NCBI GenBank assembly: GCA_963719875.1
Contig: CAVRDJ010000004.1
Location: 1,674,001 to 1,738,000 of the forward strand
Reading direction: 5' to 3'
From: Palsa-360 sp963719875
Lineage (GTDB): Bacteria; Acidobacteriota; Terriglobia; Acidiferrales; UBA7541
Length of the DNA: 64,000 bases
The notes below the pieces were generated by a model, which saw only the letters and a list, made by a program, of their open reading frames with translations, was not told the origin of the DNA and did not search any database. The position numbers were made by a program, and so were the translations under genes. Of the stretch, positions 1 through 8,917 are shown in pieces. Numbering within the stretch: position 1 is the stretch's first letter; every line of letters begins with the position of its first letter.

Positions 1-980
1 GGGTCCTTGGAGAAAGCAATGTCCCACGCCGAACCCGAGCCCAGCGTGCGCTTGGCGATAAATCCTTCCTTCACGAAGGTTCCGTCCGGCTTGAACACCT
101 GGATCCGGTCGTTCACGCGGTCACAAACATACACCAAGCGATCGACGGACATATCCGCGCAATGCACGGGGTTGCGGAACTGCTGGGGAGGCGGCGCATC
201 CGGGTCGTATTTTCCGAGGTCGGTGTCGTCAGGCTTGTGCCCATAGGCCCCCCAGTGGCGCTTGTACTGGCCGGTATCCGCGTCGTAAACGATCACGCGA
301 TGGTTGCCGTACCCGTCGGCGACGTACACCTCATTCGTCTGCTTGTCGATAAACGTCTTGGCTGGCAATCTCAGGTTCTCCAAGTCGTTGCTGCCCTTGC
401 TATGGCTGGGCTTGCCGATCTGCATCAGGAACTGGCCGTCCTGTGTAAATTTCAGAACCTGATTGTCGAGGTAGGACACGGTTGCGGACGCAGCCGATTC
501 GTCAGGCGCGCCGCCCGGCGCAGGCTGGGCAGCGCGGCCCCGCCCGTTGCCGCCGATCCAGACGTTGCCTTTGTAATCGATGGTAATCCCATGGTTGGAA
601 TTCGGCCAATCGTAGCCGTTGCCCGGTCCGCCCCAGTGGCGAAGCAGGTTGCCGTCCTGGTCAAACTCCAAGACTGGCGGCGCCGGAGCGCAACACATGG
701 CGATCGGCGGGTTCGCCGTGGCGTGGAGCTCGCCTGGCTCCAGCGAGCCCTGGCGATGGATGATCCAGACGTTGTCCTGCGCATCCACGGAAACGCCTAT
801 AGTCATTCCCATGAGCCAATGATTCGGCAAAGGCTTCGGCCAAAGCGGGTCCACTTCAAACATGGGCGCCTGCACTGTGGCGGCTTCGACAGCAGCGCGC
901 TTCTGGAGCATGGTGACTCCAACTCCGAGTGCCGCTATGAGCGCCAGAAATGTTGCCCCGACATAAATATTTCGCTTCAT
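1..980 (-). CDS. Exported NHL-repeat beta-propeller protein (3' end outside window)
   Basis: The minus-strand frame is open from an ATG at 980 down to the window edge, so the C-terminus is missing; about 326 codons are visible. The N-terminus is a hydrophobic signal anchor (MKRNIYVGATFLALIAALGV). The body has NHL-type blades: NSNHGITIDYKGNVWIGG, the blade around KTFIDKQTNEVYVADGYGN followed by HRVIVYD, and HCADMSVDRLVYVCDRVNDR. The fold resembles peptidyl-alpha-hydroxyglycine lyase-like NHL proteins common in Acidobacteriota, but no enzymatic activity can be assigned. The start is supported by a GGAAGGAG ribosome site about 7 bases upstream. The long plus-strand open frame over this region is a GC-driven shadow. 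A decayed NHL gene with similar motifs lies at the other end of the window. Confidence 0.85.
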   Translation of the reverse strand, partial: MKRNIYVGATFLALIAALGVGVTMLQKRAAVEAATVQAPMFEVDPLWPKPLPNHWLMGMTIGVSVDAQDNVWIIHRQGSLEPGELHATANPPIAMCCAPAPPVLEFDQDGNLLRHWGGPGNGYDWPNSNHGITIDYKGNVWIGGNGRGRAAQPAPGGAPDESAASATVSYLDNQVLKFTQDGQFLMQIGKPSHSKGSNDLENLRLPAKTFIDKQTNEVYVADGYGNHRVIVYDADTGQYKRHWGAYGHKPDDTDLGKYDPDAPPPQQFRNPVHCADMSVDRLVYVCDRVNDRIQVFKPDGTFVKEGFIAKRTLGSGSAWDIAFSKD

Positions 981-1058
981 AAGTTTGCTCCTTCCATCCT
1001 GACAGAAGTCTTGCGTCATGTTTCTGAACTTACAGAACGCCAAGCCCGCAGCTAAGTC

Positions 1059-1547
1059 CTATTGCGAAACTATTGGAACCAATCCTGCCCCTGCCACTCT
1101 CCATTTCCCCTTCTCCTTCACAAACATGCGGAGCACTCCCATTTCCCGGACGACGACGATTTTGCCGTTGGCATCGACGCCTTTAATAACCGTATGATCG
1201 GTCGCTAATGCGACATTCCCATAAACCGCCATCAACTTGAAGTGATCCGGAAATGCGCCGGTACCTGGCTGGCGATCGGTCTTGGCCATCAAGTCCATCA
1301 TCTCCTGCTTATTTACAACACGTCCCCCGGGCAGCACGTCGAAGAAGTCATCCGTCCACAGTTCTCCCATACTATCCGGACCAGCCATTTTCTTATCAAA
1401 TTCGGCCTTCATCCATTTCAGCTCGATGGCAAAGAGTTCTTTTTCCAACGCGGCATTGCCGGCACTCGGTTGGCTCTTGTCCTGGGATAGGACAGGCAGC
1501 GGCATACATGCCAGCGCCAACAAAATCAGCACCCACACGTATCTCAT
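1059..1547 (-). CDS. Exported SnoaL/DUF4440-like (NTF2-fold) protein
   Basis: 162 residues starting at MRYVWVLILLALACMPLPVLS, a clear signal peptide. Mature motifs such as ELKWMKAEFDKKMAG, LWTDDFFDVLPGG and KGKWRVAGAGLVPI fit the DUF4440/SnoaL-like NTF2 fold, usually a small ligand-binding or accessory domain; no catalytic role can be assigned. The frame continues upstream to 1694, but the ATG at 1547 has an AAGGAG site about 8 bases upstream and the signal peptide begins there, so the shorter form was chosen. It lies 73 bases downstream of the cytochrome/Vgb gene on the same strand and may be co-transcribed with it. Confidence 0.75.
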   Translation of the reverse strand: MRYVWVLILLALACMPLPVLSQDKSQPSAGNAALEKELFAIELKWMKAEFDKKMAGPDSMGELWTDDFFDVLPGGRVVNKQEMMDLMAKTDRQPGTGAFPDHFKLMAVYGNVALATDHTVIKGVDANGKIVVVREMGVLRMFVKEKGKWRVAGAGLVPIVSQ

Positions 1548-1620
1548 TCGGCATTTCTCCTTGTCCGACTCGATTACATTACTGTCAGGGGCGACAAATT
1601 GTCCGCCCTGATGCGCGCCT

Positions 1621-3183
1621 TCATTGATCCGCCAGATAGAAGTACCCGACTCTATCGTTTGAGGGGCTACCGTACCACAGGCGCCCCTGTTCATCAGGAA
1701 AGAATTCGCGGAGCGTATTTTCCGAATGCGGGTAAGGATATTCGATCACCTTACCGGTATTCGGGTCGAGGCATCCCAGCTCATCCATGTAATACGATGC
1801 ATACCAAATCTTGCCGTTCCTGTCGACACCAAGGGCGTACGGGCTCGGCCTCGCGCCGGGCAACAGGTATTCCTTAAATGTTTCGGTCTTGGGATCGAAG
1901 TGGGCGACCTTGCCTGAAAAATACTCCCCAAACCATACGCTCCCGTCGGCGCCGACTTGAATTCTTCGCGGCTCACCTTTGGTTGGCGGAACCCAACTTT
2001 TTTGTTCACCCTTACTGTTCACCCTATAAAGTTTCCCATCATCTCGGAGCCCACCGGCCCAGACGTTATCGTCCTTATCAATCGTTATCCCATAAAAGGC
2101 GCCGTCGTCAGCGTGGAACGCAGTGAATTTATGCGTTTCAGGATCGAATCGATTGAGAGGGTTTCCCGTGCTCCATATCATGCCTTTCGAATCGACGCGA
2201 ATCGTATGCGTGGTTCCGGCCGAGGGAGACTCGTACTCCGAGATCTGTTTCGTCTTGGGATCAAGTCTCCCAATCTTGTTTTTAAATTGCTCGGAGAACC
2301 ACACCGTGCCATCCGCTGCAGGAACCGCCGAATGAATTCGGAGGACGTCGGGACTGGACACCGGAAAATCTTCCAGCTCGCCGGTCTTCGGGTCCAGCCT
2401 CGCTATTTTATTCACAGGTCCGTTATAAGGTATCCATACGCTTCCCTTCTTGTCGGGAACCGCACTCCACGGAAACTTCCCTCCAACTTCGTATTCGACG
2501 TAGACGATATTCATGGCGTCGTCGGCGAAGGACGGCACGACCTTCTCGTACCCCGGCACATCCGCCGGCGATTTCGGGAGTGTCGAATCTTCTCCAAACA
2601 AACTATTCAGGTACGCCGCAATATCGCCGGCTTCCTGGTCATTGATTCTCACCCGCATCGTGGTCCGCATATATTCGACCCGATCTCGCCAACCGGCCTC
2701 GTCGTGAACCGTGGAAGCGATCCGAGTCTGAATCCCGTGACAGGCAGCGCAAGTAGCTGTTGGCTGTCCGGGTTTCGGCGTAAACAACGCCCCTTTGCCT
2801 TTTCCCGCGGGCAACAACTGATCCGCCTGATAGAGCGACAGATCAGTCCAATGCACTTTCCCCTTCTGGAGGGCAAATTCGAATGAAACAGATTGATCGG
2901 CCGCAAGGTTTACGCCGGTACGCGGCTGAGCTTGGTAGCCCACAGCCCTGATCCGCAGTTCATACTCACCGGCAGGCAAATTCGGTATCCGGTACTGCCC
3001 TCCTTTGCGGGACAAGACACTAACCGTAATCCTGGTATTTGAATTTCTAGCCTGGACGAACGCGCCCTCGAAAGGCGCTCCATCGGGGGCCTTGACGGTA
3101 CCCGTTACCTCCGACCCAAAAGCGAGCGCGGCGGCGCAGAAAAATATAGTCATTGCGGCGGCAAATCTTCTGAGTAACTGCAT
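1621..3183 (-). CDS. Exported fusion: carboxypeptidase-regulatory-like domain, cytochrome c, Vgb-type propeller
   Basis: 520 residues. Residues 1-23 are a signal peptide (MQLLRRFAAAMTIFFCAAAL). Residues about 25-105 form a carboxypeptidase regulatory-like (CNA-B-like) beta-sandwich (VTGTVKAPDGAPFEGAFVQA, GEYELRIRAVGYQ). A single heme c motif CAACH at 145-149 is followed by an alpha-helical segment ending in DIAAYLNSLFG, typical of small cytochromes. Residues about 225-515 are repeated streptogramin-lyase (Vgb)-like blades (KIARLDPKTGELEDF, KIGRLDPKTKQISEYE, VAHFDPKTETFKEY). Vgb-like propellers in Acidobacteriota are usually not antibiotic lyases. The likely setting is periplasmic electron transfer or a sensor-like role (inference). 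The start is set by GGGAGGG about 10 bases upstream; an in-frame extension to 3231 lacks such a site. Confidence 0.85.
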   Translation of the reverse strand: MQLLRRFAAAMTIFFCAAALAFGSEVTGTVKAPDGAPFEGAFVQARNSNTRITVSVLSRKGGQYRIPNLPAGEYELRIRAVGYQAQPRTGVNLAADQSVSFEFALQKGKVHWTDLSLYQADQLLPAGKGKGALFTPKPGQPTATCAACHGIQTRIASTVHDEAGWRDRVEYMRTTMRVRINDQEAGDIAAYLNSLFGEDSTLPKSPADVPGYEKVVPSFADDAMNIVYVEYEVGGKFPWSAVPDKKGSVWIPYNGPVNKIARLDPKTGELEDFPVSSPDVLRIHSAVPAADGTVWFSEQFKNKIGRLDPKTKQISEYESPSAGTTHTIRVDSKGMIWSTGNPLNRFDPETHKFTAFHADDGAFYGITIDKDDNVWAGGLRDDGKLYRVNSKGEQKSWVPPTKGEPRRIQVGADGSVWFGEYFSGKVAHFDPKTETFKEYLLPGARPSPYALGVDRNGKIWYASYYMDELGCLDPNTGKVIEYPYPHSENTLREFFPDEQGRLWYGSPSNDRVGYFYLADQ

Positions 3184-3249
3184 TGTCAATACCCTCCCTT
3201 TGGGTCTCCCGGATATTCCTGGGACCGTCAAGCGAACGGCCAGTTTCGT

Positions 3250-3564
3250 TTACAGGACGCTGCGGGCCATTACCTTTAAGTAATTCACGGTCGCTTCGTC
3301 GGGAACTCCCGTATCTTTCGTGCCTCCAACCCCCAAGTTGGCGATGAACTGTTCGGGCGTATGGTGACTCCCGGCATCAACCGCGTAGTGTAATTGCCAA
3401 AGTCCTTCCAATCCGGGCGAATTCTTGAGCGTCTCAAATGTGGGCAGCTCGGCGCCCTGAGAAACGGAATTTCTGGAGCTGGAATGAGGGTCGGACCTAT
3501 ACACGAAGAATCCCTGGTTGCCCACACCGATCTCGATACTTAAATGCAGGCGTAATGTCCCAAA
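3250..3564 (-). pseudogene. C-terminal fragment of an MBL-fold metallohydrolase
   Basis: The frame encodes FFVYRSDPHSSSR, LPTFETLKNSPGLEGLWQLH, HHTPEQFIANL and NYLKVMARSVL. This matches what I recall of the C-terminal end of exported ComEC-like MBL-fold hydrolases in Acidobacteriota (a SPGLEDLWQLH-like block, an FIAN block, then W/YIKVSA). The catalytic HxHxDH half is absent: the frame opens right after the stop of the kinase-like gene at 3565, in the same frame. The only start is a GTG at 3525 with no convincing ribosome site. The simplest reading is a truncated remnant left by deletion. It could instead be a small expressed protein of about 91 residues. Confidence 0.5.
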
Positions 3565-4398
3565 TCAGTTCAGCACAGCCGCCTCGCCCTTTTGGGCAAT
3601 TAGTTGGTCGAAATGGGCGACGATTTTGTCGCGCCGGGCCATGACCGCGGCCACTTCTCTTTTGTTAAGGTGTGGCTTGGTTCTTTCCAGGACTTCGTTC
3701 TCGTCCAACATCCTTAATTTTTGCAGTAGCTGCCGGTCGCACTTCACCAGATCCTTGGGGGCCTGCAAGTCATGACTCAGCCGAAAGGCACGAGTGAAAT
3801 CGATTCTCCAGATCTTCCAATCCTCGGTGATCAGAATATTCGTGAGGTTCACGTCAGTATCATCGATGAGCTGATCGAAAATCCGGATTTTGTACATCTG
3901 ATAGGCCCAGGCGTTCTCATCGGGCGGCTCCAGCTTTTGATGCACGCGCATGCCCTCATCCCACTTCCAGGGAATCCACCAGGACAACGCGCCAGTTTGA
4001 ACGTTCCATGTACGTTCCACGTACACGGGGATCATGTCACTAATGCCCAGTAGCTTGGCCAATTCATACCCGGCAATATTGTAGTGATAGGAGTCGACGA
4101 AGTTTAATTCGGTGTGTCCGTCCTCGAACTGCATGGAGGCCTTATGTTCGTCAATCGGTTGAAAGGCGGCATCATGAGTCAGTTGGCCATCGCTGAGCGT
4201 CAATCGCCAAGGATGAGTGAAGCCCTTGCCCAGCTGCTTACTGGCCACCACCTTTGCATGAAGCAGAAAGTCCGCCTGTTGCTCTTCCGTCAGATTTGGT
4301 TCTTTGCCTGGGCTGACTTGAGCAGTCCCTTGCGCTAAGCAGACAACGGCCAGCCAAAGTGATCCAGCGAGTAGAAAGAAAGCGCGCCGGTGAGGCAT
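3565..4398 (-). CDS. Exported atypical-kinase-like protein (Fam20/HipA/PI3K-like motifs), copy 1
   Basis: 277 residues with an N-terminal signal peptide (MPHRRAFFLLAGSLWLAVVC). Conserved blocks shared with the paralogue at 9904-10725 are FQPIDEHKAS (80-88), ELNFVDSYHYNIAGYELAKL (97-116), a GALSWW block (about 136-141), then FDQLIDDTDVNLTNILI (174-190) and WKIWRIDFTRAFR (194-206). The D-rich loop with a downstream Asn, followed by IDF(T/S)RAF, resembles the catalytic loop and metal-binding Asp of Fam20C, HipA and PI3/4-kinase-like folds. That assignment is motif-level inference. The start at 4398 has an AAAGGAG site; a longer in-frame form from 4440 would merge with the stop of the upstream gene. 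It is the last gene of an operon with a nucleotide-transporter-like protein and an exported phosphatase. Confidence 0.75.
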   Translation of the reverse strand: MPHRRAFFLLAGSLWLAVVCLAQGTAQVSPGKEPNLTEEQQADFLLHAKVVASKQLGKGFTHPWRLTLSDGQLTHDAAFQPIDEHKASMQFEDGHTELNFVDSYHYNIAGYELAKLLGISDMIPVYVERTWNVQTGALSWWIPWKWDEGMRVHQKLEPPDENAWAYQMYKIRIFDQLIDDTDVNLTNILITEDWKIWRIDFTRAFRLSHDLQAPKDLVKCDRQLLQKLRMLDENEVLERTKPHLNKREVAAVMARRDKIVAHFDQLIAQKGEAAVLN

Positions 4399-4439
4399 GT
4401 CCTTGCTCCTTTCTTCTGAATGCGCCGAGCCAAGTGACA

Positions 4440-7400
4440 CTATGCTCCCCCGTTTACCATGCCTGCTAATGCCTTGACGATGCCCCGAGTCACGTTGAAG
4501 TCCTCGGCCAAGGCGTCGAACAGATCCTCCCTGTCAATCTGTAAGGCACGAGTTGATTGTGACGCCGAGGCCGATTCTGTGTGGGTTCCACCGCTCAAGG
4601 CCTCTAGAGTTCCTATCAATTCGCTCTCCCCACGGTGCTGGACCGCTCTCCCTGAGCGCAGCAGCTGCACCTCTCCCTCGAGCAGAAAAAAGATGGAGTC
4701 GGCTGGACTGCCTTCCTGGTAGACCACCTGCCGCGATGCCCAACTCAACTCATTTGCAATCGCGGCGATGCGAACGAGGCTCGGCGTGGGGATTTCTTGA
4801 AAGATGGGGGCCCTGCGCAGGAGATCGACTTTTTCGAGAACTGTGAGCATCCCCGTTCCTTCGGCAGTTTCCACCGCCGCGAGTCGTGCACTCGCCCAGT
4901 TCCGGGTTTCCTCAAGTAGTGGATCTTCGTATATCAATTGGCGCACATCGTTGTCAAGCTCCGCCAGTCGAGCATGGCCGATCGCGTATAGGGCGCAGGC
5001 ATAGAGCCAACGGTCGCCGGACTGGAGAAGCGTGCGCAGCGCTTCGGCCTGCGAACCGATGCTGGTTTGGCACAGGCGGCGAGCAAAAACCAGCCTCTCC
5101 GCCGTAGTGCTATCAGGATCGACTCCGCTAATCAAACGCCGATAGAGATCCGGCGCGAGAAGATGTTCGAGGACTTCCATGGCGTTTGCCTGGAGTTGTG
5201 GCCGGAACGAAATCAGACCCAGGTAGGCATTGTGGACGTCGCGCGGGGAATGCAGAAGCCCTAAAATGCGAAATACGCGCTCGAACTCCTGCTCCATTCG
5301 TTCCCGCACGGCTTTGACGATTAAGGGTTCGATTCGGAGAGATGGCTGGACCTTTCCGGACGCCCCCTGCAAAGCAGCCAGAATCTGGAAGGAACGGTAA
5401 TAGCCTATCAATTCATAGTTGAACATATTCGCTATATCGATGCCTGCAGGCATTACGGCCGGATCCCGCGCGCGGAGCTTGTTGAGCGCCTTGATTATTT
5501 CGAAGCGAATTTCGGGATCGCTTTGAATCAAGCTGGCGGCGAGGGCGAAGGCGGAACTCGCAGTGCCATTGCGGGCCAACGCTTGGGGGATTCGCTTGCG
5601 CACAGTTGTGAGAGCGGCGCTGTCGTTCAGTCTCTCCTGTAGCGCGGCCACGGCTGCCTCGCCATAATCGGCCAGCGCGGTCAGCGCTGCCGCCAGCAGA
5701 CGGGGCTCCGCTAGTTTATCCATGACCAGAGGCAGGAATTCTCCTGCGCGAATTCTGCCTGCGCTTAGCAGCGCTTGCTCTACCACCTCAGGATTTTGGT
5801 CGCACAATAACTTGAGTAATTCTGCGTGCAATTCAGATGGCGCAGGGATGGCACCCAGGGCTCTGGCAGCTTCCAGTCGAGAGGCCACACCCTCGGAGCC
5901 CTCCACGGCGAGCATGGTGTGCAGGATGAGCCGGGCCGCGGTCAGGTAATCGGACTCGCCCGAGCGCGCCAAGTGGATGAAGATCGCGGATTGCAGGCAA
6001 TGCGCAGGAACCTCCGTCGGAGTTTGTAGCAACTCCAGCGGATCCTTATGCATATGGACGACCAGATATCGCAGCGCCTCGGCGCGTACTTCTACTGCTT
6101 CATCTCCCAACATTTTCTCCACCTGCGGCGTAATCCGCTGGTGTCCGGCATCAACAAGAAGATGCAACGCACGTTGCCGGACGACGGCCGAAGGATGCTC
6201 CAGCAAACTACAAAGGACGGGATGCCATACGGGTTGGCGCCCTACCTCGAACAAACTGAGCCCGTAGAGCACCTGTTGTTCACCGCGCCGTTCGAGCGAA
6301 TGCGCGAGCACTTCGGCACTCGTGGCATCCAGCACTCCGGTAGCGGTTCGCTCCGGATCCAACGTGCGCTGCTCAATCGCGCCCCGCAACACCGCCATGT
6401 ACTCCCGCCTGACCGCGTAGGCGATCACAATCCAGCCGGACAGAAAAACGAAGTTGACCAGGCTGATCCGTCCGGGGTTGAACTTCATCCGGTTTCCAAA
6501 CACGAATAAAGTGATCCCGGCGAGTCCATCCGCCATGCGCCAAACAAAGCCGTCAATGAACGCCTTGATCTGATTTTTCATGGCTGGAGGCGCCACGGGC
6601 AGGTACAGCAGTTCCGTCGTGGATTTGTCGAGGGAATAGCGCAGCATCCCTTGGCTGCCCTTCAGTACACACGCGCTCAGCAGCACGGGCGCCAGCAATA
6701 ATCCTACGCTGCCACCCAGAAATACCGTGGGCATCACAAACAGCGTCACGCGGATACCAAAGGAGCGCAGCAGCCTTCCGGTGACCAGCATCTGCAGGAT
6801 GAAGGAAGCCAATCCGATGTAGCCATTGAAGCTGCCGAAGAATGCAGCCAGCGCCACTTTGTCCCCGTGATAGCTCTTATAGGCGATGAGCTTGAACTGG
6901 TAGCCGATGACGGTCGTGCTCGCGCAACCCACCAATATCAGCGCGGTTATCAGCAGCAAATATCGCGAACCACGGATGTAAGCCCACACTTGACGGAGAT
7001 TCTTCGGCATCCCCGGCACCGTGCCTGGATCTTGGTTGAAACCGGTCAGCCGGTGGAGCCCTTGGCGGAATAATAGAATGACCGAAAGCGCGCATACGAC
7101 CAGCCCGGTGGCAATCACCAAGAGTAGTGTCTCTGGCTTCACTGCGCCGCGATGGGTCAGATATGCCGTCAAAAAGCCGGCACATGGCGCGCCCAAAATT
7201 GCACCCGCGCCGATGAAGCCGAATATTCGCCTGGCTTCCCGTGTGGTCAAGCAGCAATTGGCCAGCGTCCAACCCATGGCCGGGACGACTGCGCCTACCA
7301 TGTAAACCCAAATGTAGATAAAGGGATATGCCCATCGTCCGCTAAACCGTGTTACCGACCAGAAGAACGCGAAACCCAGCGCGAAAAACAAGAGCGAACC

Positions 7401-7649
7401 GACGATCAACCGTTCCAGCCGCAGGCGGCTAGACAGCCGTATATAGATCGACGTGAAAACGCCAACCACACTGGCAGTGGCGATGATCACCTGCGGCAGA
7501 TAAGTAGGAAAGGCGCTCAAGAACAGCGCATCCCCTACCGTCTGTCCCATGATGTAAACGCCGATGGCGAGGAACAGGTAAAGGAACAGGAGCGACGCAG
7601 GTCCGAACTCTTGCCGGCGCACATTTAGCGCCTTCTCGACATAAGGCAT
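4440..7649 (-). CDS. NTT (ATP/ADP translocase-like) membrane protein with HEAT repeats and C-terminal cNMP-binding-like domain
   Basis: 1069 residues. About 400 N-terminal residues form some 11-12 membrane helices (SLLFLYLFLAIGVYIMGQTV, LPQVIIATASVVGVFTSIYI, then a WALANCCLTTREARRIFG-type loop), resembling the Npt/TLC nucleotide-transporter branch of the MFS-like superfamily. Residues about 445-905 are helical HEAT-like repeats (SAVVRQRALHLLVDAGH, EVRAEALRYLVVH, NPEVVEQALLSAGRIRAG). Residues about 943-1065 form a cyclic-nucleotide-binding fold (IFQEIPTPSLVRIAAIANEL, DSIFFLLEGEVQLL). Its phosphate cassette region reads ELIGTLEALSGGTHTESASA, without the usual Arg, so cNMP binding is doubtful. 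The ATG at 7649 overlaps the TGA of the phosphatase gene (TGATG), which implies translational coupling; a GTG at 7652 is the alternative start. The substrate is unproven. Confidence 0.8.
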   Translation of the reverse strand: MPYVEKALNVRRQEFGPASLLFLYLFLAIGVYIMGQTVGDALFLSAFPTYLPQVIIATASVVGVFTSIYIRLSSRLRLERLIVGSLLFFALGFAFFWSVTRFSGRWAYPFIYIWVYMVGAVVPAMGWTLANCCLTTREARRIFGFIGAGAILGAPCAGFLTAYLTHRGAVKPETLLLVIATGLVVCALSVILLFRQGLHRLTGFNQDPGTVPGMPKNLRQVWAYIRGSRYLLLITALILVGCASTTVIGYQFKLIAYKSYHGDKVALAAFFGSFNGYIGLASFILQMLVTGRLLRSFGIRVTLFVMPTVFLGGSVGLLLAPVLLSACVLKGSQGMLRYSLDKSTTELLYLPVAPPAMKNQIKAFIDGFVWRMADGLAGITLFVFGNRMKFNPGRISLVNFVFLSGWIVIAYAVRREYMAVLRGAIEQRTLDPERTATGVLDATSAEVLAHSLERRGEQQVLYGLSLFEVGRQPVWHPVLCSLLEHPSAVVRQRALHLLVDAGHQRITPQVEKMLGDEAVEVRAEALRYLVVHMHKDPLELLQTPTEVPAHCLQSAIFIHLARSGESDYLTAARLILHTMLAVEGSEGVASRLEAARALGAIPAPSELHAELLKLLCDQNPEVVEQALLSAGRIRAGEFLPLVMDKLAEPRLLAAALTALADYGEAAVAALQERLNDSAALTTVRKRIPQALARNGTASSAFALAASLIQSDPEIRFEIIKALNKLRARDPAVMPAGIDIANMFNYELIGYYRSFQILAALQGASGKVQPSLRIEPLIVKAVRERMEQEFERVFRILGLLHSPRDVHNAYLGLISFRPQLQANAMEVLEHLLAPDLYRRLISGVDPDSTTAERLVFARRLCQTSIGSQAEALRTLLQSGDRWLYACALYAIGHARLAELDNDVRQLIYEDPLLEETRNWASARLAAVETAEGTGMLTVLEKVDLLRRAPIFQEIPTPSLVRIAAIANELSWASRQVVYQEGSPADSIFFLLEGEVQLLRSGRAVQHRGESELIGTLEALSGGTHTESASASQSTRALQIDREDLFDALAEDFNVTRGIVKALAGMVNGGA

Positions 7650-8917
7650 CACGGCTGCGGCCCGCTGAGCACCTCATTCGGGACAAGAGAAGAATTTGCG
7701 ACTTTCGCGGGTGCCGGTAATGCTTGGGATTTTTCATTGACGTAGTACGCCGTGAAGCGTCCGTCATTGATTTCCAGCGCCGATGCCCTGCCGCCGAAAA
7801 CCGCCCGGAGCATGCCCGTATCGATCAAGAAGACGTGGTTTCCAAAGCGTGGATGTATGCGTCCATCGGGTGTCGGGGTATGAGCGATGACCAGGTAACC
7901 GATTTTTAAGCGCGCTAACATCGCCTCTACGTCTGATGATGCGGGCATTTGCCCTGATTCCAGAGCCAGTCCGCGGTACCACAACGGGCTATCTGGAGAA
8001 TTAATGAATAATTTGGGGACCGTCAGGAATTTCCGAAGCTCTTCCTTGAGTTCAGCATCTACTTGAGGTTGCGCCTGGATGGCAGCCCACTCGCTTTCCG
8101 CTTGGAGAATGGCTTCCGAGATGGTCATGTATCGCCAAATGATCTTCTTTTTAGATAGCGACTGCCAAAGGGCATCGAAAGAGGCGATATCCGAGCGGAT
8201 CTGCTGATTCAGTTCGCTGATGTCACGGAAGGAAATATTTGGACTCAGGCCTCCGTGCACAAACACTCCATCTTTGAGCTGAACCACCGCATTGTGTTCA
8301 CGCAGCCAGCGCCCATAAACCCCTTGCGGACCGAAAGCGTCGCGGCGCTCGAAATAGCCGAGCGGGTGTTCCATCATCCAGCTTTCACGCGACTTAGCCT
8401 CGGCCGCGGATTCAGCTCGCACGCGATCGCTTTGCGAAGACATGAAATCCAAATAATCCTGATAGGCCCGCTCGCGTACCTTCTCCGATTTGTCGGTGCT
8501 AAAGCCCTGGTAGTCTTCCGCAGAAACGTAGCGCAGGTCACCGGTCATCGCCATCACTTCGTGGTTTCCCAGCAGAGCGATGACTTTTCCTTGTTGCCTA
8601 TCGGCCTGGCGCTCCAGCGCCATCAGCAAGTCCAGACATTGGCGAGAACTCGGACCGCGGTCCACGACATCGCCAGTCTGTACCAACACAATGCCGCGAC
8701 CGGTCCACTGGTGGCGAGCATTCATCAGATCTGTCTCTTGAAGAATGGCTTCAAAGTTCGCGAGATCGCCGTGAACGTCCCCAATGGCGACTATGGTTTC
8801 CGGCGGCTCCGCTGGAGCCTTTGCTGGTCCCGCCCGCGCCAATCCCGCCGACGCCAGGACCAGGAGGACGGAAATACAAGCGCGGTGGGGAGAAACACAG
8901 ATCGGAGGGCGGACCAT
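7649..8917 (-). CDS. Exported calcineurin-like (Shewanella-like PPP family) protein phosphatase
   Basis: 422 residues. A signal peptide (RACISVLLVLASAGLARAG) precedes the PPP metallophosphoesterase signatures GDVHGD (46-51), GDVVDRG (82-88) and GNHE (117-120). Distal motifs include VHGGLSP and VIAHTPTPDGRI followed by HVFLIDTGM. These are the metal-binding residues of Ser/Thr and Tyr phosphatases of the PPP superfamily. The arrangement, with a long insert between GNHE and the HGG motif, matches the bacterial Shewanella-like phosphatase type. The start at 8917 has AGGAGG about 7 bases upstream and begins the signal peptide; the frame extends to 9115 without support. It is the first gene of the phosphatase, transporter-like, kinase-like operon. 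Location outside the cytoplasm is inferred from the signal peptide. Confidence 0.85.
   Translation of the reverse strand: MVRPPICVSPHRACISVLLVLASAGLARAGPAKAPAEPPETIVAIGDVHGDLANFEAILQETDLMNARHQWTGRGIVLVQTGDVVDRGPSSRQCLDLLMALERQADRQQGKVIALLGNHEVMAMTGDLRYVSAEDYQGFSTDKSEKVRERAYQDYLDFMSSQSDRVRAESAAEAKSRESWMMEHPLGYFERRDAFGPQGVYGRWLREHNAVVQLKDGVFVHGGLSPNISFRDISELNQQIRSDIASFDALWQSLSKKKIIWRYMTISEAILQAESEWAAIQAQPQVDAELKEELRKFLTVPKLFINSPDSPLWYRGLALESGQMPASSDVEAMLARLKIGYLVIAHTPTPDGRIHPRFGNHVFLIDTGMLRAVFGGRASALEINDGRFTAYYVNEKSQALPAPAKVANSSLVPNEVLSGPQP

Noticed and set aside
162..1055. Plus-strand open frame of nearly 300 codons
   Set aside because: It overlaps the minus-strand NHL gene, which has clear blade motifs, a signal anchor and a ribosome site. 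The plus frame has no recognisable domain.
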